Shown here in pieces: positions 25,506 through 34,856 of a stretch of 64,000 nt of DNA; position 1 is the first letter of the stretch, and each line of letters starts with the position of its first letter. Source of the stretch: DATFDN01 sp963756495 (GTDB lineage Bacteria; Pseudomonadota; Alphaproteobacteria; Acetobacterales; Acetobacteraceae); NCBI GenBank assembly GCA_963756495.1, contig CAVWNS010000002.1, forward strand, positions 558,001-622,000. The letters run 5' to 3'. Below the pieces are notes generated by a model that was given only the letters and a program-made list of their open reading frames with translations, was not told the origin of the DNA and searched no databases. The position numbers and the translations under genes are program-made.

Positions 25506-26876
25506 CTAGGTCGCCAGCATCGACGCCAGTGCCGCTTCCTCCCCCGGCTCCAGACAGCGGCAATCGAGCCAAAGCCGGTGCTCCGCGACGCGGCCAATGA
25601 TCGGGCGTGGCAGCGCGCGCAGTGCCGCCACCACCGCGTCCAGCCCTGGACCGCCCACCGTAGCGGCGAACGAGGGCAGCGTGTCTGTCGGCAGCGCACC
25701 CGATCCCACTTGGCTCGCGCATGGCTCGACGGTCACCGGTCGTTCGGGCCAGCGCGCCCGCAGGTGCAGGGCCAGCCGATCCGCCGTGGCACGGATATCA
25801 GCAGCCGGGCGTGTCAGCAGGCGCAACGCCGGGAGCCGGGTCGTCAGCCGGTCAGGGTCGAGATAGAGCCGCAGCACGTGCTCCAGCGCCGCAAGTCGTC
25901 CCTTGTCCAGGCGCAGCGCCCGTTTCATCGGGTTCGCGTTCAATCGCGCGATCAACTCGCGGCGACCGACGACCACTCCCGCTTGCGGGCCGCCGAGCAG
26001 CTTGTCTCCGGAAAAGGTGACGAGATCGGCGCCTGCTGCCAGCGCCTTCGCCGCGGTCGGCTCCGCCGGCAAGCCGAACCGGGCGAGATCGATCAGGCTG
26101 CCGCTGCCCAGATCGTCGATCAGCGGCAAGCCCGCTGCGTGCGCGATCGCCGCTAGCCGCGCCGGCGCCACGGCGGCGGTGAAACCGTGAATGGCATAGT
26201 TGGACGGATGCACCCGCATCAGGGCGCCGGTGCGCGGTCCGATCGCGGCCTCGAAATCGCCCGCGTGAGTGCGGTTGGTGGTGCCCACCTCGCGCAGCAC
26301 TGCACCGGCGCGGTCCATGATCTCCGGCAGCCGGAACGATCCGCCAATCTCCACCAACTCCCCACGCGAGACCGGCACCTCCTGCCCCGCCGCGAGCGTG
26401 TTCAGCGCAAGCAGCACGGCGGCGGCGTTGTTGTTGACGACAGTGGCGTCCTCCGCCCCGGTCAGGGTGCGGAGCAGCCCGCGCACATGATCGTCGCGCT
26501 CGCCCCGCCGTCCGCTGGCGACGTCGAACTCGAGCGTGGTCGCCCCCACCATCGCCTCGGCCGCCGCCGCGGCTGCTTCCGCCGGCAGAGGCGCGCGACC
26601 CAGGTTGGTGTGCAGTACGGTGCCGGTCAGGTTGAACACCGGGCGCTGCGAGACGGCGAAACGGGAGGCGAGTGCATCCGCCGCCGCATCCAGGATTGTC
26701 GCATCAAGCAGCGTCCGTTCTCCCGCCGGCGCAGGAGACCCATCCGCCCGGCGCGCATCCAGTGCGGCGCGCAGGGCCGTAACGCACGCCGGACGACCGA
26801 AGCGCTCGACCAGCACCGCCCCCTGCGGCTGGCGAAGCAAGGCGTCCAGCGAGGGAAGCGGGCTACGGTGGCGCAT
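25506..26876 (-). CDS. selA: L-seryl-tRNA(Sec) selenium transferase SelA
   Basis: A 456-aa PLP enzyme that converts Ser-tRNA(Sec) to Sec-tRNA(Sec) using selenophosphate. Family motifs: FNLTGTVLHTNLGRAPL, LEFDVASGRRGERDDHV, VNNNAAAVLLALNTLA, MRVHPSNYAIHGF, LIDDLGSGSL and the PLP lysine in FSGDKLLGGPQAGVVVG. ATG at 26876 is preferred over an upstream start because the family begins near here. It sits directly before tRNA-Sec; selB and selD are not in the window. Together with the UGSC gene at 49.2 kb it implies active selenocysteine use. Confidence 0.96.
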   Translation of the reverse strand: MRHRSPLPSLDALLRQPQGAVLVERFGRPACVTALRAALDARRADGSPAPAGERTLLDATILDAAADALASRFAVSQRPVFNLTGTVLHTNLGRAPLPAEAAAAAAEAMVGATTLEFDVASGRRGERDDHVRGLLRTLTGAEDATVVNNNAAAVLLALNTLAAGQEVPVSRGELVEIGGSFRLPEIMDRAGAVLREVGTTNRTHAGDFEAAIGPRTGALMRVHPSNYAIHGFTAAVAPARLAAIAHAAGLPLIDDLGSGSLIDLARFGLPAEPTAAKALAAGADLVTFSGDKLLGGPQAGVVVGRRELIARLNANPMKRALRLDKGRLAALEHVLRLYLDPDRLTTRLPALRLLTRPAADIRATADRLALHLRARWPERPVTVEPCASQVGSGALPTDTLPSFAATVGGPGLDAVVAALRALPRPIIGRVAEHRLWLDCRCLEPGEEAALASMLAT

Positions 26877-26947
26877 CGCGCGGGAGCATAGGCGCGGCTG
26901 GCAGGTCGGCAAGCGCAACCCCCCGCCAAGCCGTGCATTAGGCGTGC

Positions 26948-27496
26948 ATGAGCCAGCACGCGCCAGCCTTGCTTTACGACCTGCCCGCGGTCGATCCCGA
27001 CAACGGGGAGGTGACGGTGGTGGTCGAAACGCCGCGGGGCAGCCGCAACAAGCTGGCCTATGACCCGGCGCTCGGCGCCTTCCGCCTGCGCTTCGTGCTG
27101 CCCGAGGGCATGGCCTTCCCCTATGATTTCGGCTTCATCCCCTCGACCCGCGCCGAGGACGGCGACCCGCTGGACGTGCTGGTGCTGCTGGACGATCCGG
27201 CACCCGTGGGCTGCGTGCTCGGGGCCCGCTTGATTGGCATCATCTCGGCGCGTCAGCGCGAGGCCAAGCAGGACTGGTCACGCAACGACCGCCTGCTGGC
27301 GGTCGCCACCCATGCGCGCGCGCATCATCACATCCACGCGCTGGACGATCTGCGTCCCGGCCAGACCGATGAGATCGCGGCGTTTTTCGCCCAATATAGC
27401 CGCCTGAACGGCCGCGAGTTCGAGGTATTGGGACAGGCCGGGCTGGAGGCGGCCGGCGCGGCCCTGACGCGAGCCCGGACCGCGGCGCGGGAATAG
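26948..27496 (+). CDS. ppa: Inorganic pyrophosphatase, family I
   Basis: A 182-aa soluble pyrophosphatase. The signature AEDGDPLDVLVLLDDP (D-x-D-P-x-D) is intact near residue 62, with N-terminal VVVETPRGSRNKLAYDP and YDFGFIPST also typical. It hydrolyses PPi in the cytoplasm, Mg-dependent. It is divergent from selA with ~70 bp between starts. The C-terminal half is shorter and less conserved than in E. coli Ppa, resembling a common alphaproteobacterial subtype. Confidence 0.9.
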   Translation: MSQHAPALLYDLPAVDPDNGEVTVVVETPRGSRNKLAYDPALGAFRLRFVLPEGMAFPYDFGFIPSTRAEDGDPLDVLVLLDDPAPVGCVLGARLIGIISARQREAKQDWSRNDRLLAVATHARAHHHIHALDDLRPGQTDEIAAFFAQYSRLNGREFEVLGQAGLEAAGAALTRARTAARE

Positions 27497-27612
27497 TTTT
27501 TGTTCCAGGGCCGGTTGGACTAGACTGCCGCCATGCCTCGTCCCCTTCCGGCCCGTCCCGCCCCAAGAGACCAATCCTGAATCACTTCCTCACCAACTTC
27601 GCCGATCAAGCG

Positions 27613-28158
27613 GTGATCCTGCCCCTGGTCTTTGCCATCGGCTGCACCCTGGCCGCGCTCGGCTGGGGCCGCGGCGCACTCGCCTGGAGCGTGGCGGTCG
27701 GCGCAACGCTGGCGTTGATGCTGCTGCTCAAGCTCGTCGCGTTCGCCTGCGGCCCGCCTCTGCTGCGCAGCCCGAGTGGCCATACCGCGGCCGCGGCGGT
27801 GGTGCTGGGCGGGCTCGCGGTCGTGCTCGGGCGGGGGCGCCGGCGACGGGTGGTTCTGCTCGCGGCCGCCTTCGCCGGGGTGCTGATCGGCGTGTCGCGT
27901 CTGGTCCTGCGCGTGCACACGGCACCCGAGGTCGCGTTGGGCGGCCTGGTCGGCGTGGCGGGCGCGCTCGCGTTGTCCCATCTCGCCGGGCCGCCTCCGC
28001 GCGGGCTGCGGATCGGCTGGTTGGCCGCGGTCACGGTCGTCGTGGTGGTGCTGTTCCACGGCTGGCATCTGGACGCCGAGCCGCGCATCCATGTCGCGGC
28101 GCTGCACGTCGCGCGCGACCTCCAGGTCTGTCGAGGCGCGCCGGATTGGCACATCTGA
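27613..28158 (+). CDS. PAP2-type membrane phosphatase
   Basis: A 181-aa protein (193 if it begins at CTG 27577, where the frame reads LNHFLTNFADQAVILP, a PAP2-like N-terminus preceded by AAGAGA). Phosphatase motifs: RSPSGHTAAAA (PSGH, motif 2) and SRLVLRVHTAPEV (SR...H, motif 3). Hydrophobic helices surround them. Members dephosphorylate lipid phosphates such as undecaprenyl-PP or phosphatidate. The start is uncertain; no ATG fits. Confidence 0.82.
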   Translation: MILPLVFAIGCTLAALGWGRGALAWSVAVGATLALMLLLKLVAFACGPPLLRSPSGHTAAAAVVLGGLAVVLGRGRRRRVVLLAAAFAGVLIGVSRLVLRVHTAPEVALGGLVGVAGALALSHLAGPPPRGLRIGWLAAVTVVVVVLFHGWHLDAEPRIHVAALHVARDLQVCRGAPDWHI

Positions 28159-28198
28159 GCATCGTCGCGTCCGCTGAGACGCCGGCGGATTGCGGCGC

Positions 28199-28393
28199 TC
28201 AGCGCATTCTGGCAGCCAACTCCTCGCGCCAGCGCACAGAGGCTCCGACCTCAAAAGCGCGCCCCGTCCGCGTGTCCATTATCTCAGGCTCGCAATCGGG
28301 TGTGACGCTGACAAGCAGGCGGGCGCGCGCCAGTGCGGCGACCGCGTCGTCGTAAGTGCCAATCGGCCGCCCGTTGATGCGAAGCTCGTACAT
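28199..28393 (-). CDS. Small conserved-looking protein
   Basis: A 64-aa protein, MYELRINGRPIGTYDDAVAA at the start and WREELAARMR at the end. AGGAAGG lies 7 bases before the ATG, a strong ribosome-binding site, and the composition is protein-like. I do not recognise a domain; the GxxxDAVAAL pattern suggests a small alpha/beta fold. It is isolated between convergent PAP2 and a divergent M20 gene. Confidence 0.6.
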   Translation of the reverse strand: MYELRINGRPIGTYDDAVAALARARLLVSVTPDCEPEIMDTRTGRAFEVGASVRWREELAARMR

Positions 28394-28715
28394 CAGAATA
28401 CCTTCCTGGTTGCCGTTTGTTATCTCGGGGGATCTCGAGCGTGCAGGTGGCTTCTATCGATGCGATAACATCGCTCGTCACTCACCATGGGAGCATAGAT
28501 TCAAACGACACTGGTCCAAGCGTCGGTGAATCCGCCGTTGGTTGGTCGTTAATCCCGGTGTTGCCGGGGTAAATTCCTCGTGTAACTTTAACAGGGCGGA
28601 CTCGGGCTGTGAAGGTCATCGGTTCGGATGGCGGTGGACAATAGAATCGTCGCCTCGACGTCTTGCCACGTGAGGCGGCGGAGGGCATCGTGCCTTGTTC
28701 CCACCCGAGAGCATC
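28394..28715. other. Intergenic region
   Basis: This 322-bp stretch between two divergent genes has no plausible reading frame with a good start. It is less GC-rich than the genes around it and must hold promoters for both sides, but no clear -35/-10 pair is visible. Confidence 0.4.
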
Positions 28716-29930
28716 ATGTCTGGATTTTTGCCGAACGACCCCGAGACCGCCATTCGCGATGCGGCAAGGCGCATCGAGGAGTCGCTGGTCGCCATCCGGC
28801 GCGACATTCACGCCCATCCCGAGTTGGGGTTCGAGGAGGTCCGTACCGCCGAAATCGTGTCCCGCGAACTGGCGCGCCTCGGCATCCCGCATCAGAGCGG
28901 CATCGGCAAGACCGGCGTTGTCGGGATGATTGAGGGCGGCCAGCCCGGGCCTGTCCTGGCAATCCGCGCCGACATGGACGCGCTTCCCATCCAGGAGCAG
29001 ACCGGGTTGCCCTGGGCCAGCGAGGTCGCGGGCAGGATGCATGCCTGCGGTCACGACATCCATACCGCCACCCTGATCGGCGTGGCGGCCGTGCTGAAGG
29101 ACCTCGCTCCTCGCCTGGCGGGCAGCGTGAAACTCGTGTTTCAGCCCGCGGAGGAGGGGCTGGGCGGGATGAAGGCGATGATCGCCGATGGCGTGATGGA
29201 CGCGCCCCGGGTGGACATGGCGCTCGGCTTCCATAACCACCCCGACATGCCCGTCGGCCGCTTCGGCTATGTGCGCGGTGCCTGTCTGGCTGCCGCCGAC
29301 CGGTTCGAGATCGTGGTGCACGGACGCTCGGGCCATGCGGCGTACCCGCACACCGCTGTCGATCCGATCGTCGCCGCCGCCACGCTTGTCACTCAGCTTC
29401 AGACCGTTGTCTCGCGCGAGGTGCCCCCGCTACGTCCGGCGGTGGTCACGGTGGGCGTGCTGGCAGGCGGCACGGCGGCCAACATCATCCCCGATATGGT
29501 TGAGATCAAGGGCACCGTGCGCACCCTTCATCCGCCGGTGCGCGACCTCGCCGAGGCGGCGATCCGCCGGCTGTGCGCGGGCATCACCGAGGGGATGCGG
29601 GCGCGCTGCGATCTTACCTACCGGCGCGGCACGCCGCCCCTGGTCAACGACGATCGGGTGCTCGACCCGGCGGTCGCAGCGGTCCGCCGGCAGTTCGGGG
29701 AGATAGCGCAAGAGGACGCAGCCGAGTTGGTCGCCGAGGGGGAGGCGAGTCTGGGCGGTGAGGATTTCGCGCTCATGACGGAGCGTGTTCCGGGATTCCA
29801 GCTTCGCATCGGCTCTGCGCAGCCAGGGCGGCAGGACAGGCTGCACAACTCAGGATACCAGCCCGACGAGCGATGCATCGGGTTCGGCGTGCAGGCACTC
29901 GCGCGGGCGGCGCTCGATCTGTTGGGGTGA
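28716..29930 (+). CDS. M20 amidohydrolase (hippurate hydrolase-like)
   Basis: A 404-aa M20D-type metallo-amidohydrolase. Motifs: RRDIHAHPELGFEE, AIRADMDALPIQEQTGLPW, MHACGHDIHTATLIGVA (metal Cys and His), FQPAEEGLGGMKAMI (catalytic Glu), GRSGHAAYPHTAVDP (dimer-domain His) and SLGGEDFALM. It hydrolyses N-acyl amino acids such as hippurate or indoleacetyl conjugates. ATG at 28716 is used since the domain starts there. It converges on YihY. Confidence 0.92.
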   Translation: MSGFLPNDPETAIRDAARRIEESLVAIRRDIHAHPELGFEEVRTAEIVSRELARLGIPHQSGIGKTGVVGMIEGGQPGPVLAIRADMDALPIQEQTGLPWASEVAGRMHACGHDIHTATLIGVAAVLKDLAPRLAGSVKLVFQPAEEGLGGMKAMIADGVMDAPRVDMALGFHNHPDMPVGRFGYVRGACLAAADRFEIVVHGRSGHAAYPHTAVDPIVAAATLVTQLQTVVSREVPPLRPAVVTVGVLAGGTAANIIPDMVEIKGTVRTLHPPVRDLAEAAIRRLCAGITEGMRARCDLTYRRGTPPLVNDDRVLDPAVAAVRRQFGEIAQEDAAELVAEGEASLGGEDFALMTERVPGFQLRIGSAQPGRQDRLHNSGYQPDERCIGFGVQALARAALDLLG

Positions 29931-29967
29931 GCGCCCGGCGAGAGACAGAGCCCTCGGGTGAGTGGCC

Positions 29968-30861
29968 TTAAGCCGCCCCGGTCCTGCTCGCGGAGGCACG
30001 CGGAATCCGCCGGTGCCTTTGGTGCTCGGCATAGACCTTGGTGAACTCGGCACCGAGCAAGAAGGTCTGCACCGAGTAGTAGATCCACACCAGGACGACC
30101 AGTAGCGAGCCCGCGGAGCCGTAGCTCGAGGCGATGGCGCTGCTTCCGATATAGAGGCTGATCACGTATTTGCCGGCGGTGAACAGCAACGCGGTCACGA
30201 CGGCGCCCACCCCCACCTCCCGCCAGGCGATATCCCGATCGGGAAGAATCTTGTAGATGGCGGCGAACATCACCGACAGTAGCAGGAACGAGAAGACGAA
30301 GCTGCCGACGCGGAGCAAGGCGGTGAAATCGGTCGAGATGAGGTCGAGATAGTCGCTGAGGGCCCGTAGCCCGGCGCTGAAGATCAGCGAAACGACCAGC
30401 AGGAACCCGAGCGCCGCGACGAGACCGAGCGAGAGCAGGCGGACGCGGATTATCTCCGTCGTGGTGAACTGGGTCGGATCGGCCTTCCAGATCGCGTTCA
30501 GCGAGGATTGCAATTCCGCGAACACCCCCGTCGCGGTCACCAGAAGCGTGACCACGCCAATCCCCGTCGCGAGCATGCCGCTGCCACGATGGTGGAACGC
30601 GCCCTCCAGCAGTGACTGGAGAACCTTGGCGCTGTCGGTGCCCATCAGTCCGGACAGCTCCCGCACCACCGCTCCCTCCGCCGCAGCGTGCCCGAATACC
30701 AGTCCGGCGACGGCGATCGCGATCAGCAGGATGGGCGCGAGCGAAAAGATCGTGTAGTAGGCGAGTGCGGCGCCTCTGCTCAGCGCGTTGTCCTCGAAGA
30801 ACGCGTACACCGTATCGCGGAGCAGCAGCCAGGTGCGGTGTAGAGGATGCGGAAGCCGCAT
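29968..30861 (-). CDS. YihY/BrkB family membrane protein
   Basis: A 297-aa inner-membrane protein with six hydrophobic helices. Family signatures: ALSRGAALAYYTIFSLAPIL near residue 26, FAELQSSLNAIWKADP near 116, and SYGSAGSLLVVLVWIYYSVQ near 245, then ILLGAEFTKVYAEHQ-like tail (FLLGAEFTKVYAEH). The family was misnamed RNase BN in the past; its true function is unknown. Downstream gene and upstream neighbour are unrelated. Confidence 0.93.
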   Translation of the reverse strand: MRLPHPLHRTWLLLRDTVYAFFEDNALSRGAALAYYTIFSLAPILLIAIAVAGLVFGHAAAEGAVVRELSGLMGTDSAKVLQSLLEGAFHHRGSGMLATGIGVVTLLVTATGVFAELQSSLNAIWKADPTQFTTTEIIRVRLLSLGLVAALGFLLVVSLIFSAGLRALSDYLDLISTDFTALLRVGSFVFSFLLLSVMFAAIYKILPDRDIAWREVGVGAVVTALLFTAGKYVISLYIGSSAIASSYGSAGSLLVVLVWIYYSVQTFLLGAEFTKVYAEHQRHRRIPRASASRTGAA

Positions 30862-31237
30862 CGTGGCTACTGAGATCGCGGCGGCAAAGCCGGCTCGCCT
30901 GGACTGAGGTCGTGTCGCATCGGTTCACCTCGTCGTCGGAGGGCCCGCCTCGGGAGACTCGGAGCGGCCACTCATGGTCGCCTCCAGTGATGACGGACTG
31001 GCTCCGAAAGGCAAGCTCACCTGCCTCTCCGTCTTGCGTTCCGGTGGCTTGCCTGCCGTTCTGGCGGGCTTGGTGACGAGATTGCGCGGCTGAAGCCCGG
31101 TTCCGTGCCCCGGGGCACGGCGGCGACCGCGACGTATTGACACGCTTGCGTGTTGCGGCGGATCACAGGTTCGGCGAACTTGCCCGGCGAGCACGGGTTG
31201 ATACCATGGATCAAGGAACGGATAGCGGGCCAACACG
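30862..31237. other. Intergenic region
   Basis: A 376-bp gap between the YihY start and the kinase remnant. Open frames here are compositionally poor and lack ribosome-binding sites. It should hold the YihY promoter; nothing else is recognisable. Confidence 0.4.
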
Positions 31238-32741
31238 ATGACGTTGGAGAATAGCGGGCCGCATCCGGGGCAAGTGGATAGCGCCGAAACCGTCATCGCG
31301 AAGCTACGCGACGCGCTATCGACGGTGTCATGCTCCGCCGCGACCACGCGAGGTCTGCTGGCCCGCTACGATGCTGCGCACCGGCGGGTACGCGACGGTC
31401 TCGCAACGCTGGACGGATCGCCAGGAATGGCACTGGCCCATGAGTTGAACGCGCTGACTGCAATCGAGACGGAATTGGCCCATGTACTGGGGCCCAGGAT
31501 GACGCGCTCGCCGCTGCCAAAGAGATACCGGCCGCGCGGGATTTGGTGTCTGTCGAGGAGCAATTGCGCCAATCCCAGACATTTCAGTCGCAGAAGCTGG
31601 AGGCCATCGGGCAGCTCACGGGCGGCATTGCGCACGACTTCAATAATCTGCTGACTGTCATCACCACCGGCCTGCAATTGCTGTCGCGGCACCGCCGATG
31701 AGGAGCGCCGCCAGCGGCTGACCCAGCGGATCGAGGAGGCGGCCTGGAGTGGCGCGGATCTCACCCGTCGGCTACTGGCCTTTGCCCGGCGCCAGCCGTT
31801 GAATCCGCAGCCGGCTTGAGGTCGCGCCGCATCTGGAGGGACTGCGCGAGTTGCTGCGCCATGGCCTGCGCGACGATATCCGCATCCTGACCCGGATTCC
31901 CGAGGACTCTGGCCAGTTGGAGGCCGATCTGGCGGCGCTGGAGCTTGGCGGTGCTCAATCTGGCGGTGAACGCACGCGACGCGATGCCGAATGGCGGGAC
32001 CATGGTCCTCGGCGCCCAGCAACATCGGGGGCGACAGCGCGGTCTGCGACCCGGCTCGGTCTGGCGCCGGGCGACTATGTCGAGGTGTTCGTGACCGATA
32101 CCGGCATCGGGATGACGCCGGACGTGCTGTCACACGTGTTCGAGCCGTTCTTCACGACCAAGCCGCCGGGTCAGGGCACCGGACTCGGCCTCGCCCAGGT
32201 CTATGGGTTCGCCCGTCAGTCGGGCGGCAGTCGCGCGTGCCGAGAGCCAGCCTGGCCAGGGGACCACGGTCGCCATGCTGCTGCCCCGTGCGGCTTGTCC
32301 GGTTGGCCTGTCCGCTTCCAGGTTGTGGCTTGCGGTGGCGGGCTGCGGAGGGAGGTACCCGAGCACTTGGCGGTACTGGTGGTGGAGGATGACGATGCGG
32401 TCGCGTCGGTGTTTCTGGGGATGCTGGAGCAGCTTGGCCATCGCGGGGTGCGGGTCTCATCGCTGCCCGCCGCCGTCGCGGTGCTGTCGGGCAGCGATTG
32501 CATCGACCTGATCTTGAGCGACGTGCTGCTCGGGGCGAATGGGAGCGGGCTCGACCTCGCGCGCGAGGTCGCGCGGCGAAATTTACATATCCCGATGGTG
32601 TTGACCAGCGGCTACGGCGGCGGGGTCACCGCCCGGCTCGCCGCAGCCCGGCTGCCATTCCTGCGCAAGCCCTACACCCTCGATGCCTTGCGGGAAGCGC
32701 TCGGTTTGGCCCTGGAATCGGAGCGGGCCGAAATCGCGTGA
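31238..32741 (+). pseudogene. Hybrid sensor histidine kinase/response regulator, frame-shattered
   Basis: Pieces of one hybrid kinase appear in order but in different frames. An N-terminal sensor stretch starts at 31238. The HisKA dimerisation helix has the phospho-accepting His in IGQLTGGIAHDFNNLL (~31608-31655), continued as RRLLAFARRQPLNPQP. An N-box piece LNLAVNARDAMPNGG (~31955) comes next, then the ATPase G boxes DTGIGMTPDVLSHVFEPFF and GQGTGLGLAQVYGFA (32098-32215). It ends with an intact receiver domain (LAVLVVEDDDAV, LILSDVLLGANGSG, MVLTSGYG, FLRKPYTLDALREAL). At least four frame changes separate these parts, so no functional kinase can be made unless the indels are sequencing errors. 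Confidence 0.8.
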
Positions 32742-33077
32742 CGCCTGCCGAACGTTGGCAGCAGCCTCTTCAGGCGGCCGATGCGAGAGCGGCTTGCCCT
32801 GCGGCGGCCATCGCCACGCTACAGGGACTCCAGTTCTGCGCCGGTGCGTGCGATCAGCGAGGATTTCGATCAAAGCTGCCAGCAGAGACCGCGCGATCGC
32901 CGATATTGCCGCATCAGGGTACGCCTCGATGATCTGCCTCACAGGGGTAAACACGACCTCGCCTCCGGAGCGCCATGAACTGTACGGAACATCATATAGC
33001 CGCGTGAGCCTGGCGTTATATGATAAATCCGTTATCATCGTTTTGACGGCCAACTGGAGTCTGGGGCCGGCGCAGCA
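32742..33077. other. AT-richer intergenic region with overlapping dyads
   Basis: No gene is visible in this 336-bp gap. Near 32991-33037 it is strikingly AT-rich and holds two overlapping perfect dyads: ATCATATA (32991) with TATATGAT (33017), and TGATAA-ATCCG-TTATCA (33021-33037). Such a site could be an operator or a transcription end for the convergent neighbours. Confidence 0.4.
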
Positions 33078-34856
33078 CTACGCCGCTGCAAGGGCCCGCT
33101 GGCGAGGGGCGGCCTGGTGCTGTTGCGGGACGACCTCGTCCAGCAGCAGCTGCATATGGGCGAACAGCTCGTCTCGCGCGCATCGATGCGTCAGCGTGTG
33201 GTCGGCATTCTCGATCCGGTGCAGCCGCACGTTGCCCAGCCGCCGCAGTCGCGTGCCGGAAACGCCAAAATACTCCTCCAGCTCGTCCAGGCCCGGGTCA
33301 TTGAAGCTGAGCACGTACAGGACCGGGATGCCGCGTCTCGCGAGGTCACGAAACCAGCCGCGCACCTGGCCATAACGGCTGGGCACGCTGCCAGCCGACA
33401 GCAGCGGGTCGGCCGCCGCGCGCAGCCGCCGCCCCGCCCGGCCAACCAGGGCGCCGGCAATGCCCGCGAGGTCCACGTCCCCGCGCAGGATCCGGCGCCA
33501 TACCGCGAGGGTGCGCAAGTTGCGCCGGTAGAACTCCGTCGTCCGTTTGGTGTTGCGCTGCACCACCTTGAGCGAGGTTCCCTCCTGCCAGACAAAGCGC
33601 TGGAGGTTCAGCAGCACCAGTCCGCGCACGCACGGCTCGGCCGTGATCTGCAAACCGACATATGCGCCCGAGCAGAGGCCGACGACCACGACGCCGGTGC
33701 CGGTCCTCGCCTCCAGCCAGCGCAGGCCAGCGCGCGCATCCTCCAGGTTGCGTCGGGAATAGGCGTCCGTCGTCTCCCCGGTAGAGAGCGCCGCGTCGCC
33801 GATCCCGGCGGCGTCCATGCGCAGCGACGCGATGCCCCTGGCGCGCGAGGCGGCGCGCGAAGGTCACGGCAAGCCGGGAGTGTCCGGTATGCGGATGCGC
33901 ACCCGTGTTGATCATCAGCACCGCCAGCCGGGCGGTGCCCTGGTTCGGGGCAGCGAACACGCCAGCCAGCGTGTCGTCCGGTCCGAAGCGCACCGGAGTC
34001 TCGCTGAGGCCGTCGAGATCGAGTCGCGCGGGCGCCAGCCAAGTGGGGGGCGACACGGCGACCCGGCTCGCCGCGGCCGGGCCCGCGTCGGCGGCGAGCC
34101 AGCTCGCGACGCCGGCGAACGCCTCACGCGGCACCTCGTTCTCCAGCGCGTCCTTCACCAGCGCTTCGAAGCCCGAGGAACGGGCGGCGCTCGACCGCCG
34201 TGCCCAGCGTGCTCAGCCGGTCGGCGAGCGCGCGTCCCGATGCCGTCTCGGCGGGCTCCATCAGCAGCGCGCGAGGACGCCGCCGCACGCGGCCAACCGG
34301 CGCAGGTCGATCCTCTCCAGGTCCTGCTTGGCGGCAAGCGCGATGCGGACCCCGTTCGCCTCGAACCAGCCGTCCTCCTCGGTCGGCATCTCCACCTTCC
34401 ACATCGCGTCCCAGGCACGCGCGGTGATGACCAGCTCGCGCACGCAGCGCGCGCCCGGTGACGACGGGCGCCAGCAGGGCCAGCGCCGCAAGATTGTCGA
34501 TGCTCGGCGCGGCAAGGGCCGCAAGCATGGCGCCGGCGCGCAGGCCGCACAGCGCCACCTCCTCCGCCCCGGCCTCGCGCGTCAGCCACTCGGCGGCGGC
34601 GACGATGCTGTGGACCCAGTCGTCGGGACGTACCGGCCTCGTCGTCGAGGATGGAATCACCGGTGCCGGGATAGTCGAAGCGCAGCGTCGGCAGGCCCTC
34701 GCGGGCGAGCATCTCGGCCAGCACGACCAGCGGCCGGTGGACATTGCACGCCTCGTTGCCGATCGGCGGACACAGCACCACGGCACGCCGGGTGCGCCGT
34801 TCGGGCAGCGGCTCGTGCAGCCAGCCGAAGCAACCACCGATGTAGAGCGGTGTCAC
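33078..34856 (-). pseudogene. Tandem alpha/beta hydrolase, frameshifted
   Basis: The GTG at 34856 overlaps the GH2-like stop (GTGA) and opens a first S33-type hydrolase: VVLCPPIGNEACNVHRPLVV, LRFDYPGTGDSILDD, ALCGLRAGAMLAALAA, ARAWDAMWKVEMPTEEDGWF. It then runs into a second hydrolase domain: FAAPNQGTARLAVLMINTGA, RMDAAGIGDAALSTGETTDA, VVVGLCSGAYVGLQ and a late ENADHTLTH. The parts lie in different frames: shifts are needed near 34638, 34455, 34275, 34180 and 33838. The nucleophile of domain 1 appears as Arg in GLRAG (normally GxSxG), while domain 2 has GLCSGA. Similar duplicated hydrolases accompany polymer and natural-product operons. It is either a decaying gene or error-rich sequence. Confidence 0.7.
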
